Origin: Bromus sterilis
Taxonomy: Eukaryota > Streptophyta > Magnoliopsida > Poales > Poaceae
Assembly: GCA_950022295.1 (NCBI GenBank)
Contig: OX465595.1
Location: 428,228,270-428,292,269, forward strand
Direction of reading: 5' to 3'
DNA: 64,000 nt
Shown: piece by piece, positions 11,404 to 23,198 of the stretch
How the letters are laid out: each line of letters starts with the position of its first letter
How positions within the stretch are numbered: position 1 is the stretch's first letter
Notes under the pieces: model-generated
The model's input: the letters and a program-made list of their open reading frames with translations, nothing else
Databases searched by the model: none
Told to the model about the DNA's origin: nothing
Position numbers and translations under genes: made by a program

Positions 11404-12067
11404 CTAGGTTTAAGGAGTTGGGTTACTGGATGGCTTTCCTGAGGATGACCATGGTTTACTAGGGCTACAACAGATATGTCAGAGTAGCAAAGTACCCCAA
11501 CACGATGGTTAGTGTGGTTCTTCTGGCTAGAAGACATCTAAAGTGGGAGGAAGAACTGCAAATGAAACACTATAGGTTTCTAGAACAAAACCTACAACAA
11601 CCCTGAAGAACTGTCGGAAATGCCACCTAGAAAACTTCTGGAAGGACATCCGAATTAGAGGGAAAGATTTTGCAAACGCATCAGATTATGAAGAAACTTG
11701 GAATGACTCGAACAGCATAACGGCTGTAATTGTAAGAAATGTCTTTTCTGGCAATGTAGAAACAGCACTTACATACGATGTAAGAAATCAGGAAGCACAA
11801 CAACTCTAACGAACCGAACACAAACTTCCTACGGCTGTAAGGAAGCAAACAACGAGATGTTCTAATCAGACAGAGGAGAGCCTAGTCCTATCTTCCCGTA
11901 GAATGAGATGAGGGTGACTCAGAACTCAGAACGAAGGGGATAAGGAGAAAAAGAAGCCTTACGTTATTCCCTGATATACCCAGAGTAACTATATAACTAT
12001 AGCAAGCTAGACTCAACTTCGGCCAAGGCTACTAGTCCTACAGTCAGTCCTGCTCTGATACCAAGTC
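11404..12067 (-). other. Leader of the minus-strand element, gag region deleted
   Basis: From 12067 down to about 11670 this matches the leader of the plus-strand element (60954-61355), up to the GATGCRTTTGCAAA segment. The two then diverge. The plus element continues into its extra ORF, while here ~270 bases of unrelated sequence lead directly to pol. No ORF of note is present. Confidence 0.75.
12052..12063 (-). promoter_or_regulatory. Primer-binding site (tRNA-Met)
   Basis: The minus-strand sequence TGGTATCAGAGC lies four bases inside the 5' LTR. It matches the standard plant initiator tRNA-Met primer site and has the same spacing as in the plus element (60958). Confidence 0.9.
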
Positions 12068-15000
12068 TGTCGGGACCCGTGGTTAGCGTATGCAAGCCTC
12101 GCTACAACACAATCATATGGAGAGCCGAGAACCGTACCCACTTGTCTAAGAAGACAAGGCCAAGCACAGAACGTTCTTGGTGAGCATCGAACGAGAGGGG
12201 CATCCCATTCAGGCCGGATGATCAACTGAGATGGGTCCTCATCGTCCGCACACAAGTCTAAAGATATGGGTGGTGAACTCCCATACCCATAGACAAGTTG
12301 CCTCAACCATACTATCGATTGTATTATAACCCTTACATAGACTTACTCCAGCCCGATCACTTAGTCGGGGTCTAGGGCGGGCTCAATCATACCACAAAGT
12401 GTGCACGAGACGGAGTCTCTAGCAATCGCATCGCGATGCCCCAAGCTACGCACATCTAAGGGCCACTTGGTGTATAAAAGACCGCCAGCCAGATCACAAC
12501 TAAGGTCTCGAAAACCCATACAAAGACATGCATGTTGTAAACATACACGCAGCACACATGCCTTGTATGAACAGCAGGTATCATTGCAATTCTCTACAAG
12601 TATACATCTTTATTAATAACTCTTACAGAGTGCACACAGAGATCACAAGCATGTGATCCAACATTACAACAGACAAGCGGAAGCAAAGTAGGTCTGAGTA
12701 CAGACAAGTTTAACAAATGGCTTAGAGAAGCCTTATCTAAAAACAAGCCCTCCACGAGGGAACCAGTCGTCTGACTGGGACTACACTAGCTTGGTCTTGG
12801 TCTGAGTCTTCATTCTTCGAGCTTCGGGTAGAAGCCACCATCGGGGTCGGTGGTTTCATCTAAAACATAGAATAAGCAAACGTGAGTACAAAGTCGTACT
12901 CAGTAAGACTTACATAGGAGCTATACTACTCATGCATATGTACCAAGGTAAAGGGAGGTGGGGTTTCACTTGCAGAAGTGCCAGCTTTGACTTGGCTAAT
13001 CCTGAACTACGAGTACCAGACTTGAGATTAGAAGCGTACACGAGTCCACTACTTTCACCAACCAATTACACCACTATGGTGCCTTCCTCGACTTCCCCAC
13101 AAGAAAGCACGCCATAGCACTCACACTTATCTTGGTGTGTTTTAGAAGTATCCAGTTCAAGTTGTCTAATAATCAAGCTAAGCTTTCCAAGCAGTCCATA
13201 ACCGCAGACGCAGCTATTCGAATAGTTTTGTTAACCTTGCAAGGGTGTACCGCTACACACACGTGCCATCAGTTACCGCCTTTTGCGTGTCATCGTTCAA
13301 GAGATGACAGCGAGGATGCCACCATAACTGTTACCTCATAGCCGATCTAGTCCAAGAGAGTCGCCTACCTGAGTTGTCTGCCACTATCGTGAACCCGGCC
13401 GGTTTACCGAAGTGGACCCAGACGATGTGTGCGTGGTGCGAAAGCCGGTCTCGGATGAGCCGTTCTCTCACTTGGCTACCAGGCCACAATACCTACAGAA
13501 ATCCGAACTGCTGCGACATCTGGACATCGAAAGGGATGAGTTAGTAGGTCGAGAGGGGTCAGTGAGCCCAATGTGTGGTTGTACTCTTCATCTTGGATCA
13601 CCACACAAGAACTCGGACTTAGGGCGATGTTCAACGAGACAACCCACTGTGTACTCCTACACAGCCTCTCATCGTTCACCTTGTATTACGGTAGATTCAC
13701 CAACACATTTCACTTTCATCAACACCATGTTTATCATCATCCCGACTCACATCATAAGCAACCTCATTGTACCACTAAGCATGCAATAAGCAGTAACAGT
13801 TGCAGGGGTCACATGATATCAATCAACTCCTATATCTGCTAGGATTGTGGTTTGCTTACTACTGTGACAAGATGATAGGTCATGCAAAGGACATGGGTTC
13901 AACTATGCGATAGAAACGTTATCATGGTGATCATCCTAAACAATGCATAAGCGAGACTGAGAGGGAATTGGGATTTTATAGACATGATCAATGGGGGGGG
14001 GTTGCTTGCCTTGCTGACGAGGTTCAGTTACGGTGACGGTGTCTTCAACGAAGGGGGGTGATCTCGATCTCCGGATCCACTTCTATCCGAGCAAACAATA
14101 TAAACAAAGCATAAATAAGTTGCAATGCTCAAGCACATGATTATGTTTTCAAATGATGTGAATTGCATTGATGTGATCTAGGTTCCATTTGCAACAATTT
14201 AAATTGAAGTTGATTTGAAAGTGAATTCAAATTCAAACTCCAATTGTATTTAAATTGGTCCAAGTTGCATTTGCTAGCATTTGTATTTTGTAATCCAAAT
14301 GATCATGTGTGTGATAAGCTTCTGAAGTGTAGGTGAAATGTAGCATAATTTCATGGTCCAAGTTGCAAAAGCATTTGATTTGTATTTGAATTAATTTCAA
14401 ATAAATCAAATGACATATGCTACTGGTCCCATTTTAAAATCAACTCCAACATAGTTGAAAGTTGCATATTTGGAAAGATAATTTTCTCCTGATCATTTTT
14501 CATATATTATTTGTCCAATTTGGAGTTAATATGAATTTTCTATGAATTTCCAAAGTTTGGGGTATTTTCTGGAATTTCTGGAATTTCTATGATTTAATAA
14601 TTAACTGGAAATTCACTTATTGCATCATGCTGACATCATGCTGGCGTGTGGGGGGGGCTGACAACAGGGGCCCACCTGTCTGTGACACAGGGGGTTAATC
14701 CCTGTTAGTTTAAACTAACAGAGAGGGATTAGGGCTGGGGCCCCACCTGTCATAGGCTGAGGGGGGGGTTAACTTAGTGATTAAGGCCCTAATGGCGCCG
14801 GCTTGACGCCGGTGGTTCTGGCCACGGCGGCGCCTCGCCGGAATCATCTACGGGGCACGGGAAGGGGAACGGAGACCATGGGAGTGCTCCTGGTGGTCGT
14901 CCGCGTCGGGTGGTGCCATTAGGGGCTCGGGGGAGGGCCTGGAGCGATGGCGGCGACGAGCTCGGCGGCGACAGAATTCCGGCGACGTCGGGTTTGCGTT

Positions 15001-16146
15001 CTGGTGCGGGGTTTTGACCACGGCCTAGTGAGAAAAGATGCTGGGGACGTCAGGGAGGCGATGGGCTAGCTCGGCGAGTCCAAGGCGCACGGGAGCAAGT
15101 ACCTCACCGGCCATGGCGGCGGTGAGGCTCGGCTCTCATGGCAGAGGTGGCTAGGGGATGAACGGGGCGCCGTGGGTTTAGGGGAAAGGATCGGGAGCTC
15201 ACCACGAGCGCGATGAAGCAGTCAGTGGGCTCGGGGAGAGCTCAACGGCGGCGAATCGACGTCGACAATCTTCGGCTGTCGGCGGCGAGTTGAGGATCCT
15301 TGCGTGGTCTCGGGGACGAATTGGCTCGCCAGCTTCTGCAGGGTGACGAAGTCGTCGGTGAGGAGCACGGAGGACACACTGGTTCGGCCTCTAGGGCACG
15401 GTGGCCGCGTCTCGCCATTGCCATGGCCTGCGGCTGCTCTCGGGTCAGCTGGCGGGAGGGAAGAGGAGGGGTGGAGAGGCGCTGGAATGAGGGGGAAACG
15501 AAGCACGGCGCCAAGGTGGTTCTCCAGGACACCGAGGAGAGGACACAGGGGCTCTGGAGGCTTCAAGGCGTCGAGGTGGCTCTGGTGCGCGCTCTGGACG
15601 CCACCGAGCTGCTTCGGCGCGCGGGAGGAAGACGACAGAACGGGGGGAAGTTGGGCTGGGCCGGCTGGGGAGTGGGCCTTCACCCCTGGGCGACAGGGAA
15701 GCTTTTTTGTTTCCTTTTCTATTTTCTTTTCTGACATTTGTTCTGTTTAGCTAAATAAAATAGCTAAACATTTTTATAAATGCTCATAATTTTTTGTGGC
15801 CTCATAAAACAATATACTAGCCACTCATAAACTTTGAACATTTTTGAAATTCAAATAAATTGAACTTCAAATCAAATAGGGTTTTATTTAAATTCCAAAG
15901 CCACTGTTTGAATATTAGAAAATTCCATGAGCATGGATTTGACTCCAAATCATTTTTAAAATGATCAGCACCATTTATAGGAATTTTCCAAATGTTCAAA
16001 TGATTTTTGGAAAAAGATTTTTATCTGGCCATTTGATTTAATTTCTCAGGGCTTTTCTTTTCCCCAATTTTGATTTATTTTTGAATTTTTCACATGATGC
16101 AAAGGAAACTCAAACCCTAGCACTTGCCTAAACTGGGGTTGTGACA
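12068..16146 (-). mobile_element. 5' LTR of minus-strand element
   Basis: This is the proximal LTR, TG...CA on the minus strand and nearly identical to 4437-8525. Differences seen include a shorter G run near 13993 and single substitutions. Its TATA box is at 13973-13980 on the minus strand. The ORFs within 14.7-15.7 kb repeat those of the other LTR and are not separate genes. Confidence 0.93.
13973..13980 (-). promoter_or_regulatory. LTR TATA box, minus strand
   Basis: ATTTTATA on the plus strand is TATAAAAT on the minus strand, in the same CTATAAAATCC context as the other LTR promoters of the window. Confidence 0.55.
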
Positions 16147-16568
16147 CGACTCTCTTGGACTAGATCGGCTATGAGGTAACGGTTGTGGTGAGCATCCTCG
16201 CCGGCACCCCTTGAATGGTGTCGAGATCAAAGGCGGTAACCGATGGTCATGTGTGTGTAGCGGTATACCCCTGCAGGGTTAACAAAACTATTCGAATAGC
16301 CGCGTCCGCGGTTATGGACTGCTTGGAAAGCTTAGCTTGATTATTAGACAACTTGAACTGGATACTTCTAAAACACACCAAGATAAGTGTGAGTGCTATG
16401 GCGTGCTTTCTCGTGGGAAAGTCGAGGAAGGCATCATAGTGGTGTAATTGGTTGGTGAAAGTAGTGGACTCGTGTACGCTTCTTACCTCAAGTCTGGTAC
16501 TCGTAGTTCAGGACTAGCCAAGTCAAAGCTGGCATTTCTGCAAGTGAACCCCACCTTCCTTTACCTTG
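16147..16568 (+). mobile_element. Host LTR, fragment 2
   Basis: The interrupted LTR resumes at the second CGACT copy and continues for 422 bases, colinear with 21914-22335. It stops at TTTACCTTG, where the solo LTR begins. Confidence 0.88.
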
Positions 16569-19500
16569 TGTCACAACCCCAAGTTAGGTATGTGCTAAGG
16601 TTAGCTAGTACCTTTGCATCATGTGAAAAATTTCAAAAGAAATCATCGAAATCAAATTCAAAATCCAAATGGGAGAAGGAACACCCCCAGATGAATTAAT
16701 TCAAAAGGCCAGATAAAAATCTTTTCCAAAAATTCATGTTAGAGTTTTGAAAATTCTTATAAATGAGTGTGAACATTTTAAAAATGATTTGGAGTCAAAC
16801 CCATGCTCACAGATTTTTCAAATATTCAAACAGTGCTTTGGAATTAATGAAATACCCCTATTTGATTTAAAATTCAAATTATTTGAATTTTAAAAATGTT
16901 GAAAGTTTATGAGTGGCTAGTTTATATTTTTATGAGGCCACATAAAAAGTTTCAGCATTTTATAAAATGGTTTGATATTTGTTTTATCAGAACCAAAACA
17001 AATATAAATAAAAAAGAAAGGAAAGATTAAACAGAAATCGGAAAAACCTTACCTGTCGCCCAGGCGGAGCCGGCCCAGCGAGCCCACCCGGCCCACCAGG
17101 GGCAGGGGGGTCTTCTTCCACCTCCCGCGCCCCCAAGCTGCTCGGTGGAATGCCACCGAGCTAGCTGGTGACGCCACGTCGCCGCCGAGCGCCTTCCAGG
17201 CCGCCCCGTGCCTTCTTCTCGCGCCTGGAGACTCCCCTCAGCCTCCGCAATCCATTCCCCCCTCCAGAGCTTCCTCCTCCTCCTCCCTCGCCGATTTCTT
17301 CGCCGGCCGAAGACCGCCATGGAGCACGCCGTCGAGAACACGTAGCCACCGTCGTCCTCAAGCTCCGCCACCGTGTCCAATCGAACCAGCGTCGACGACT
17401 TCGTCTTTCCCCCAGGTCAATCGAAGCCCAGGAGCACTCCAGGTGACGCCAGCTTCATGGAATCGCCGCCGGCCGCCGACGAGTCCAGCCTCAAATTCAT
17501 CCACGCCAAGCACTCCCCGGCCTCCCCGAGCCCTTCATCGCGATCAGGGTGAGCTTGCCGTTCTTTTGCCTCCATCCACGCATCCTCCCGTGCCCGTTTG
17601 CATGATTCCGACGAGGTCCGAGACCAAGCGCCGCCACTCGTCGTCGAGGTCATTCACCAGAGCACCCGTTTGACCCCTGGATGGCTCTACTAGCTCCGCA
17701 CACACCCCAGCTTCATTTCCATGCTCTCGGTTTCCAAATCCATGCACAAAATGAAGAACCCGACGAGTCCAGTGCCCGACTTCCACCGCCGCTCGTCGCC
17801 GATGAAGCTCCGGTGATCCCCGTGGCCCCCTGATGACTCCACCCGATGCGGACGACCTCAACGAGCAAGATGCAGTCCTCCCCGTGCTCTCCCGTGGCCG
17901 TTTGGTCACTCCGGCGACCACGCCGCCGGCTAGCCGCCGGTAGGTTAGGTTAATTAGGGGGCTAACCCCTGTTTAATTAGGCCATTGGGCCACTGACAGG
18001 TGGGGCCAGCCACTAATTAACCCCTCGGGTTAATTTTAAGCAGGGGATTAACCCCCACTGTGGATGACAGGTGGGACCCCTTGTCAGTTTGACTCGGGTC
18101 AAACCCCCCTACGTCATGCTGATGCAGTGCTGGCGCAATAAAAGCTTTTCTAATTTAAAAGAATTCCAGAAAATCCAGAATTTACCCCAAACTTTGGAAA
18201 TTCATAGAAAATTCATATTAACTCCAAATTGGAGAAATAATATATGAAAAATGATCAGGAGAAAATTATCTTTCCAAATATGCAACTCTCAACTATGTTT
18301 GAGTTGATTTTAAAATGGTACCAGTAGCATTTGTAATTTGGTTTATTTGAATTTAATTCAAATTCAAATCAAATTATTTTGCAACTTGGACCATGGATTT
18401 AAGCTACAATTCAACCACACTTCAGAGGCATATCATACACATTTGAAGTTGATTCAAAATGATCAAAAAACATCACATGTAACTTGTTTAAAGTTTGAAT
18501 TCAAATGTGGAGTTTGACTTTGCATTTCAAAATGCAATATACTCCATTTAAATGGAAATGCCTCACACATCAAAACTTATACTTCAAGCTTTAACAATCA
18601 ATCATGTGCTTGAGCATTGCATTCATATTGATTGCTACTTCGTGCTTTGTTTGTCGAGAAGAAGTGGAACCGGAGCAAGAGGTCACCCCCTTCGCTGAAG
18701 ACCCAGAAACCGAACCCCGTCAGCAAGGCAAGCAAACCCCCCATTGATCATGTCTATAAAATCCCACTTCCCTCTCATGTCTCGCTTATGCATTGTATAG
18801 GATGATCACCATGTTACGATTCTACCGCATAGATGAACCCATTCCTTTGCATGACCTATCTTTTTGTCATAGTAGTAAGCAAACCACAATCCTAGCAAAT
18901 ATAGGAGTTGTTTGATATCATGTAACCCCTGCAATGTTACTGCTTATTGCATGCTTAGTATGTTACCATGGTGATACTGTTATGTGAGTCGGGATGGTAG
19001 TGATCATGATGATAGTGGTAGAAAAGTGTTGGTGAATCGACCTAATACAAGGTGAACGATGAGAGGCTGTGTAGGAGTACACAGTGGGTTGTCTCGTTGA
19101 ACACCGCCCTAGTACGAGTTCTCGTGTGGTGATCCAAGATGAAGAGTACAACCACACATTGGGCTCACTGACCCCTCTCAGCTTACTAACTCATCCCCTT
19201 CGATGTCCAGATGTCGCAATAGTTCGGAGTTCTGGTAGGTTTGTGGCCTGGCTGCCAAGTGAGAGAACGCCTCATCCGAGACCGGCTTCTGCACCACGCA
19301 CACATCATCTGGGTCCACTTCGGTAAACCGGCCGGGTTCACGATAGTGGTAGCCAACCCAGGTAGGCGACTCTCTTGGACTAGATCGGCTATGAGGTAAC
19401 AGTTGTGGTGAGCATCCTCGCCGGCACCCCTTGAATGGTGTCGAGATCAAAGGCGGTAACCGATGGTCATGTGTGTGTAGCGGTACACCCCTGCAGGGTT

Positions 19501-20649
19501 AACAAAACTATTCGAATAGCCGCGTCCGCGGGTATGGACTGCTTGGAAAGCTTAGCTTGATTATTAGACAACTTGAACTGGATACTTCTAAAACACACCA
19601 AGATAAGTGTGAGTGCTATGGCGTGCTTTCTCGTGGGAAGTCGAGGAAGGCACCATAGTGGTGTAATTGGTTGGTGAAATTAGTGGACTCGTGTACGCTT
19701 CTTACCTCAAGTCTGGTACTCATAGTTCAGGACTAGCCAAGTCAAAGCTGGCACTTCTGCAAGTGAAACCCCACATCCCTTTACCTTGATACATGTGCAT
19801 GAGTAGTATAGTTCCTATGTAAGTCTTGCTGAGTACGACTTTGTACTCACGTTTGCTTAATCTATGTTTTAGATGAAACCACTGACCCCGAAGGTGGCTT
19901 CTTCATCGAGCTGGACGACTGAAGTTAAGCTAGTCTAGTCCCAGTCAGCAGACTGGTTCCCTCGTGGAGGGCTTTGTGTTTGAATAAGGTTTCTTAAGCC
20001 ATTTGTTAAACTTGTCTGTACTCAGACATAATTTGCTTCCGCTCTGTGTTGTAATGTTGGATCACATGTATGTGATCTCTGTGTGCACTCTATAAGAGTT
20101 TTCAATAAAATATATACTTTGTAGAGAATTGCAATGGTACCTACTGTTCATACAAGGCATGTGTGCTGCGTGTATGTTTATAACATGCATGTCTTGTATG
20201 GGTTTTCGAGACCTTAGTTGTGTTCTGGCTGGCGGTCATTCATACACCAAGTGGCCCTTAGATGTGCGCAGCTTGGGGCATCGCGACGCGATTGCTTGAG
20301 ACTCCGTCTCGTGCACACTTTGTGGTATGATTGAGCCCGCCCTAGACCCCGACTAAGTGATCGGGCTGGAGTAAGTCTATGTAAGAGTTAGGAGATAGTC
20401 GTTAGTATGGTTGAGGCGACTTGTCTTTGAATATGGGAGTTCACCACCTATATCATTAGACTTGTGTGCGGACGATGAGGACCCATCTCAGTTGATCATC
20501 CGGCCTGGATGGGATGCCCCTCACGTACGATGCTTACCGAGAACGTTCTGTGCTTGGCCTTGTCTGCTTAGACAAGTGGGTACGGTTCTCGGCTCTCCAT
20601 ATGACTATGTCTTAACTGGACTTGCATACGCTAACCCCGGGTCCCGACA
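16569..20649 (+). mobile_element. Solo LTR of the Ty3/gypsy family, TSD CCTTG
   Basis: The segment starts TGTCACAACCCC and ends GGGTCCCGACA (4081 bp). It is flanked by perfect CCTTG duplications at 16564-16568 and 20650-20654. No internal sequence lies beside it, so it is a solo LTR formed by LTR-LTR recombination. A TATAAAAT lies at 18755. It is closer to the 56861 LTR than to the minus-strand element's LTRs. ORFs around 17.0-17.9 kb on both strands are GC-rich LTR leader sequence. Confidence 0.95.
18755..18762 (+). promoter_or_regulatory. LTR TATA box in solo LTR
   Basis: TATAAAAT in the conserved CTATAAAATCCCAC context. A solo LTR with this box could still start transcription into the flanking sequence. 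Confidence 0.5.
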
Positions 20650-20744
20650 CCTTGATACTTATGCATGAGTAGTATAGCTCCTATGTAAGTCTTGCTGAGT
20701 ACGACTTTGTACTCATGTTTGCTTAATCTATGTTTTAGATGAAA
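20650..20744 (+). mobile_element. Host LTR, fragment 3
   Basis: The host LTR resumes after the CCTTG duplication and runs to TTTTAGATGAAAC, colinear with the text up to about 22424. It then joins U3 sequence that should lie well upstream. The variant ATACTTATGCATGAG is shared only with 22335, not with the other LTRs, tying the two segments together. Confidence 0.8.
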
Positions 20745-20850
20745 CTTTCAACTATGTTTGAGTTGATTTTATCTTTCCAAATATGCAACTTTCCAAATAT
20801 GCAACTTTCCAAAAATTATCTTTCCAAATATGCAACTTTCAACTATGTTT
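20745..20850 (+). repeat. Scrambled junction with short local repeats
   Basis: The junction region contains CAACTATGTTTGAG twice and ATCTTTCCAAATATGCAAC twice, plus a partial AAATATGCAACTTTCC. All derive from one stretch of LTR sequence (about 3345-3400). This arrangement is typical filler from template switching at a rejoined break. Confidence 0.7.
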
Positions 20851-23198
20851 GAGTTGATTTTAAAATGGGACCAGTAGCATTTGTAATTTGGTTTATTTGA
20901 ATTTAATTCAAATTCAAATCAATTGATTTTGCAACTTGGACCTTGGATTTAAACTACAATTCAACCACACTTCAGAGGCATATCATACACATTTGAAGTT
21001 GATTCAAAATGATCAAACTATGTCACATACAATTTGGCTAAGTTGAATTCAAATGTGGAGTTTGAATTTGCAATTCAAATTGCAATACACTCCACTTAAA
21101 TGGAATTGCCTCACACATCAAAACTTATACTTCAAGCTTTAACATTCAATCATGTGCTTGAGCATTGCATTCATATTGATTGCTACTTCGTGCTTTGTTT
21201 GTCGAGTAGAGGTGGAACCGGAGCAAGAGGTCACCCCCTTCGCTGAAGACCCAGAACCCGAACCTCGTCAGCAAGGCAAGCAAACCCCCATTGATCATGT
21301 TGATAAAATCCCACTTCCCTCTCATGTCTCGCTTATGCATTGTTTAGGATGATTACCATGCTACGTTTCTACCGCATAGATGAACCCATTCCTTTGCATG
21401 ACCTATCATTTGTCACAGTAGTAAGCAAACCACAATCCTAGCAAATGTAGGAGTTGGTTGATATCATGTGACCCCTGCAATGTTACTGCTTATTGCATGC
21501 TTAGTATGTTACCATGATGATACTGTTATGTGAGTCGGGATGGTAGTGATCATGATGATGATGGTAGAAAAGTGTTGGTGAATCGACCCTAATACAAGGT
21601 GAACGATGAGAGGCTGTGTAGGAGTACACAGTGGGTTGTCTCGTTGAACACCGCCCTAGTACGAGTTCTTGTGTGGTGATCCAAGATGAAGACTACAACC
21701 ACACATTGGGCTCACTGACCCCTCTCAACTTACTAACTCATCCCCTTCGATGTCCAGATGTCGCAATAGTTCAGAGTTCTGGTAGGTTTGTGGCCTGGCT
21801 GCCAAGTGAGAGAACGGCTCATCCGACACCGGCTTCTGCACCACGCACACATCATCTGGGTCCACTTCGGTAAACCGGCCGGGTTCACGATAGTGGCAGC
21901 CAACCCAGGTAGGCGACTCTCTTGGACTAGATCGGCTATGAGGTAACGGTTGTGGTGAGCATCCTCGCCGGCACCCCTTGAATGGTGTCGAGATCAAAGG
22001 CGGTAACCGATGGTCATGTGTGTGTAGCGGTACACCCCTGCAGGGTTAACAAAACTATTCGAATAGCCGCGTCCGCGGTTATGGACTGCTTGGAAAGCTT
22101 AGCTTGATTATTAGACAACTTGAACTGGATACTTCTAAAACACACCAAGATAAGTGTGAGTGCTATGGCGTGCTTTCTCGTGGGAAAGTCGAGGAAGGCA
22201 CCATAGTGGTGTAATTGGTTGGTGAAAGTAGTGGACTCGTGTACGCTTCTTACCTCAAGTCTGGTACTCGTAGTTCAGGACTAGCCAAGTCAAAGCTGGC
22301 ATTTCTGCAAGTGAACCCCACCTTCCTTTACCTTGATACTTATGCATGAGTAGTATAGCTCCTATGTAAGTCTTGCTGAGTACAACTTTGTACTCACGTT
22401 TGCTTAATCTATGTTTTAGATGAAACCACTGACCCCGAAGGTGGCTTCTTCATCGAGCTGGACGACTGAAGATCAAGCTATTCTAGTCCCAGTCAGACGA
22501 CTGGTTCCCTCGTGGAGGGCTTGTGTTTAAATAAGGCTTCTTAAGCCATTTGTTAAACTTGTCAGTACCCAGACATACTTTGCTTCCGCTTGTTTGTTGT
22601 AATGTTGGATCACATGCTTGTGATCTCTGTGTGCACTCTATAAGAGTTATCAATAAATTGTATACTTTGTAGAGAATTGCAATGATACCTGCTGTTCATA
22701 CAAGGCATGTGTGCTGCGTGTATGTTTATAACATGCATGTCTTTGTATGGGTTTTCGAGACCTTAGTTGTGATCTGGCTGGCGGTCATTCATACACCAAG
22801 TGGCCCTTAGATGTGCGCAGCTTGGGGCATCGCGATGCGATTGCTTGAGACTCCGTCTCGTGCACACTTTGTGGTATGATTGAGCCCGCCCTAGACCCCG
22901 ACTAAGTGATCGGGCTGGAGTAAGTCTATGTAAGAGTTATGAGATAGTCGATAGTATGGTTGAGGCGACTTGTCTGTGAATATGGGAGCTCATCACCCAT
23001 ATCATTAGACTTGTGTGCGGACGATGAGGACCCATCTCAGTTGATCATCCGGCCTGGATGGGATGCCCCTCACATACGATGCTTTCCGAGAACATTCTGT
23101 GCTTGGCCTTGTCTGCTTAGACAAGTGGGTACGGTTCTCGGCTCTCCATATGACTATGTCTTAGCTGGACTTACATACGCTAACCCCGGGTCCCGACA
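20745..23198 (+). mobile_element. LTR, duplicated segment and 3' end
   Basis: The text repeats the host LTR from U3 to its end GGGTCCCGACA. It shares diagnostic variants with fragments 1-3 (GATCAAACTATGTCACATAC, CAATTGATTTTGC and ATACTTATGC), so it is their duplicate rather than an independent insertion. The right end meets TTATTACTC, the left edge of the unclassified repeat, giving a possible TTATT target site. Confidence 0.82.

Larger units (their letters stand above)
4437..16146 (-). mobile_element. Ty3/gypsy element with two LTRs, minus strand, internally deleted
   Basis: The element begins TGTCGGGACCC and ends GGGGTTGTGACA on the plus strand, so it is a minus-oriented TG...CA element. 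A perfect 5-bp target duplication CGACT flanks it (4432-4436 and 16147-16151). It has LTRs of 4089 and 4079 bp, a tRNA-Met primer site and a polypurine tract. The internal region is only about 3.5 kb and holds pol alone. The extra ORF, gag and protease found in the related element at 61-64 kb are absent. In the first 540 bases of the two LTRs I counted six substitutions (about 1%), so the insertion is fairly recent. It landed in an LTR of its own family. Confidence 0.95.

Noticed and set aside
20650..23198. An independent LTR insertion starting near 20745
   Set aside because: There is no TGTCACAACCCC start or target duplication, and its private variants match the host LTR. A duplication explains it better.
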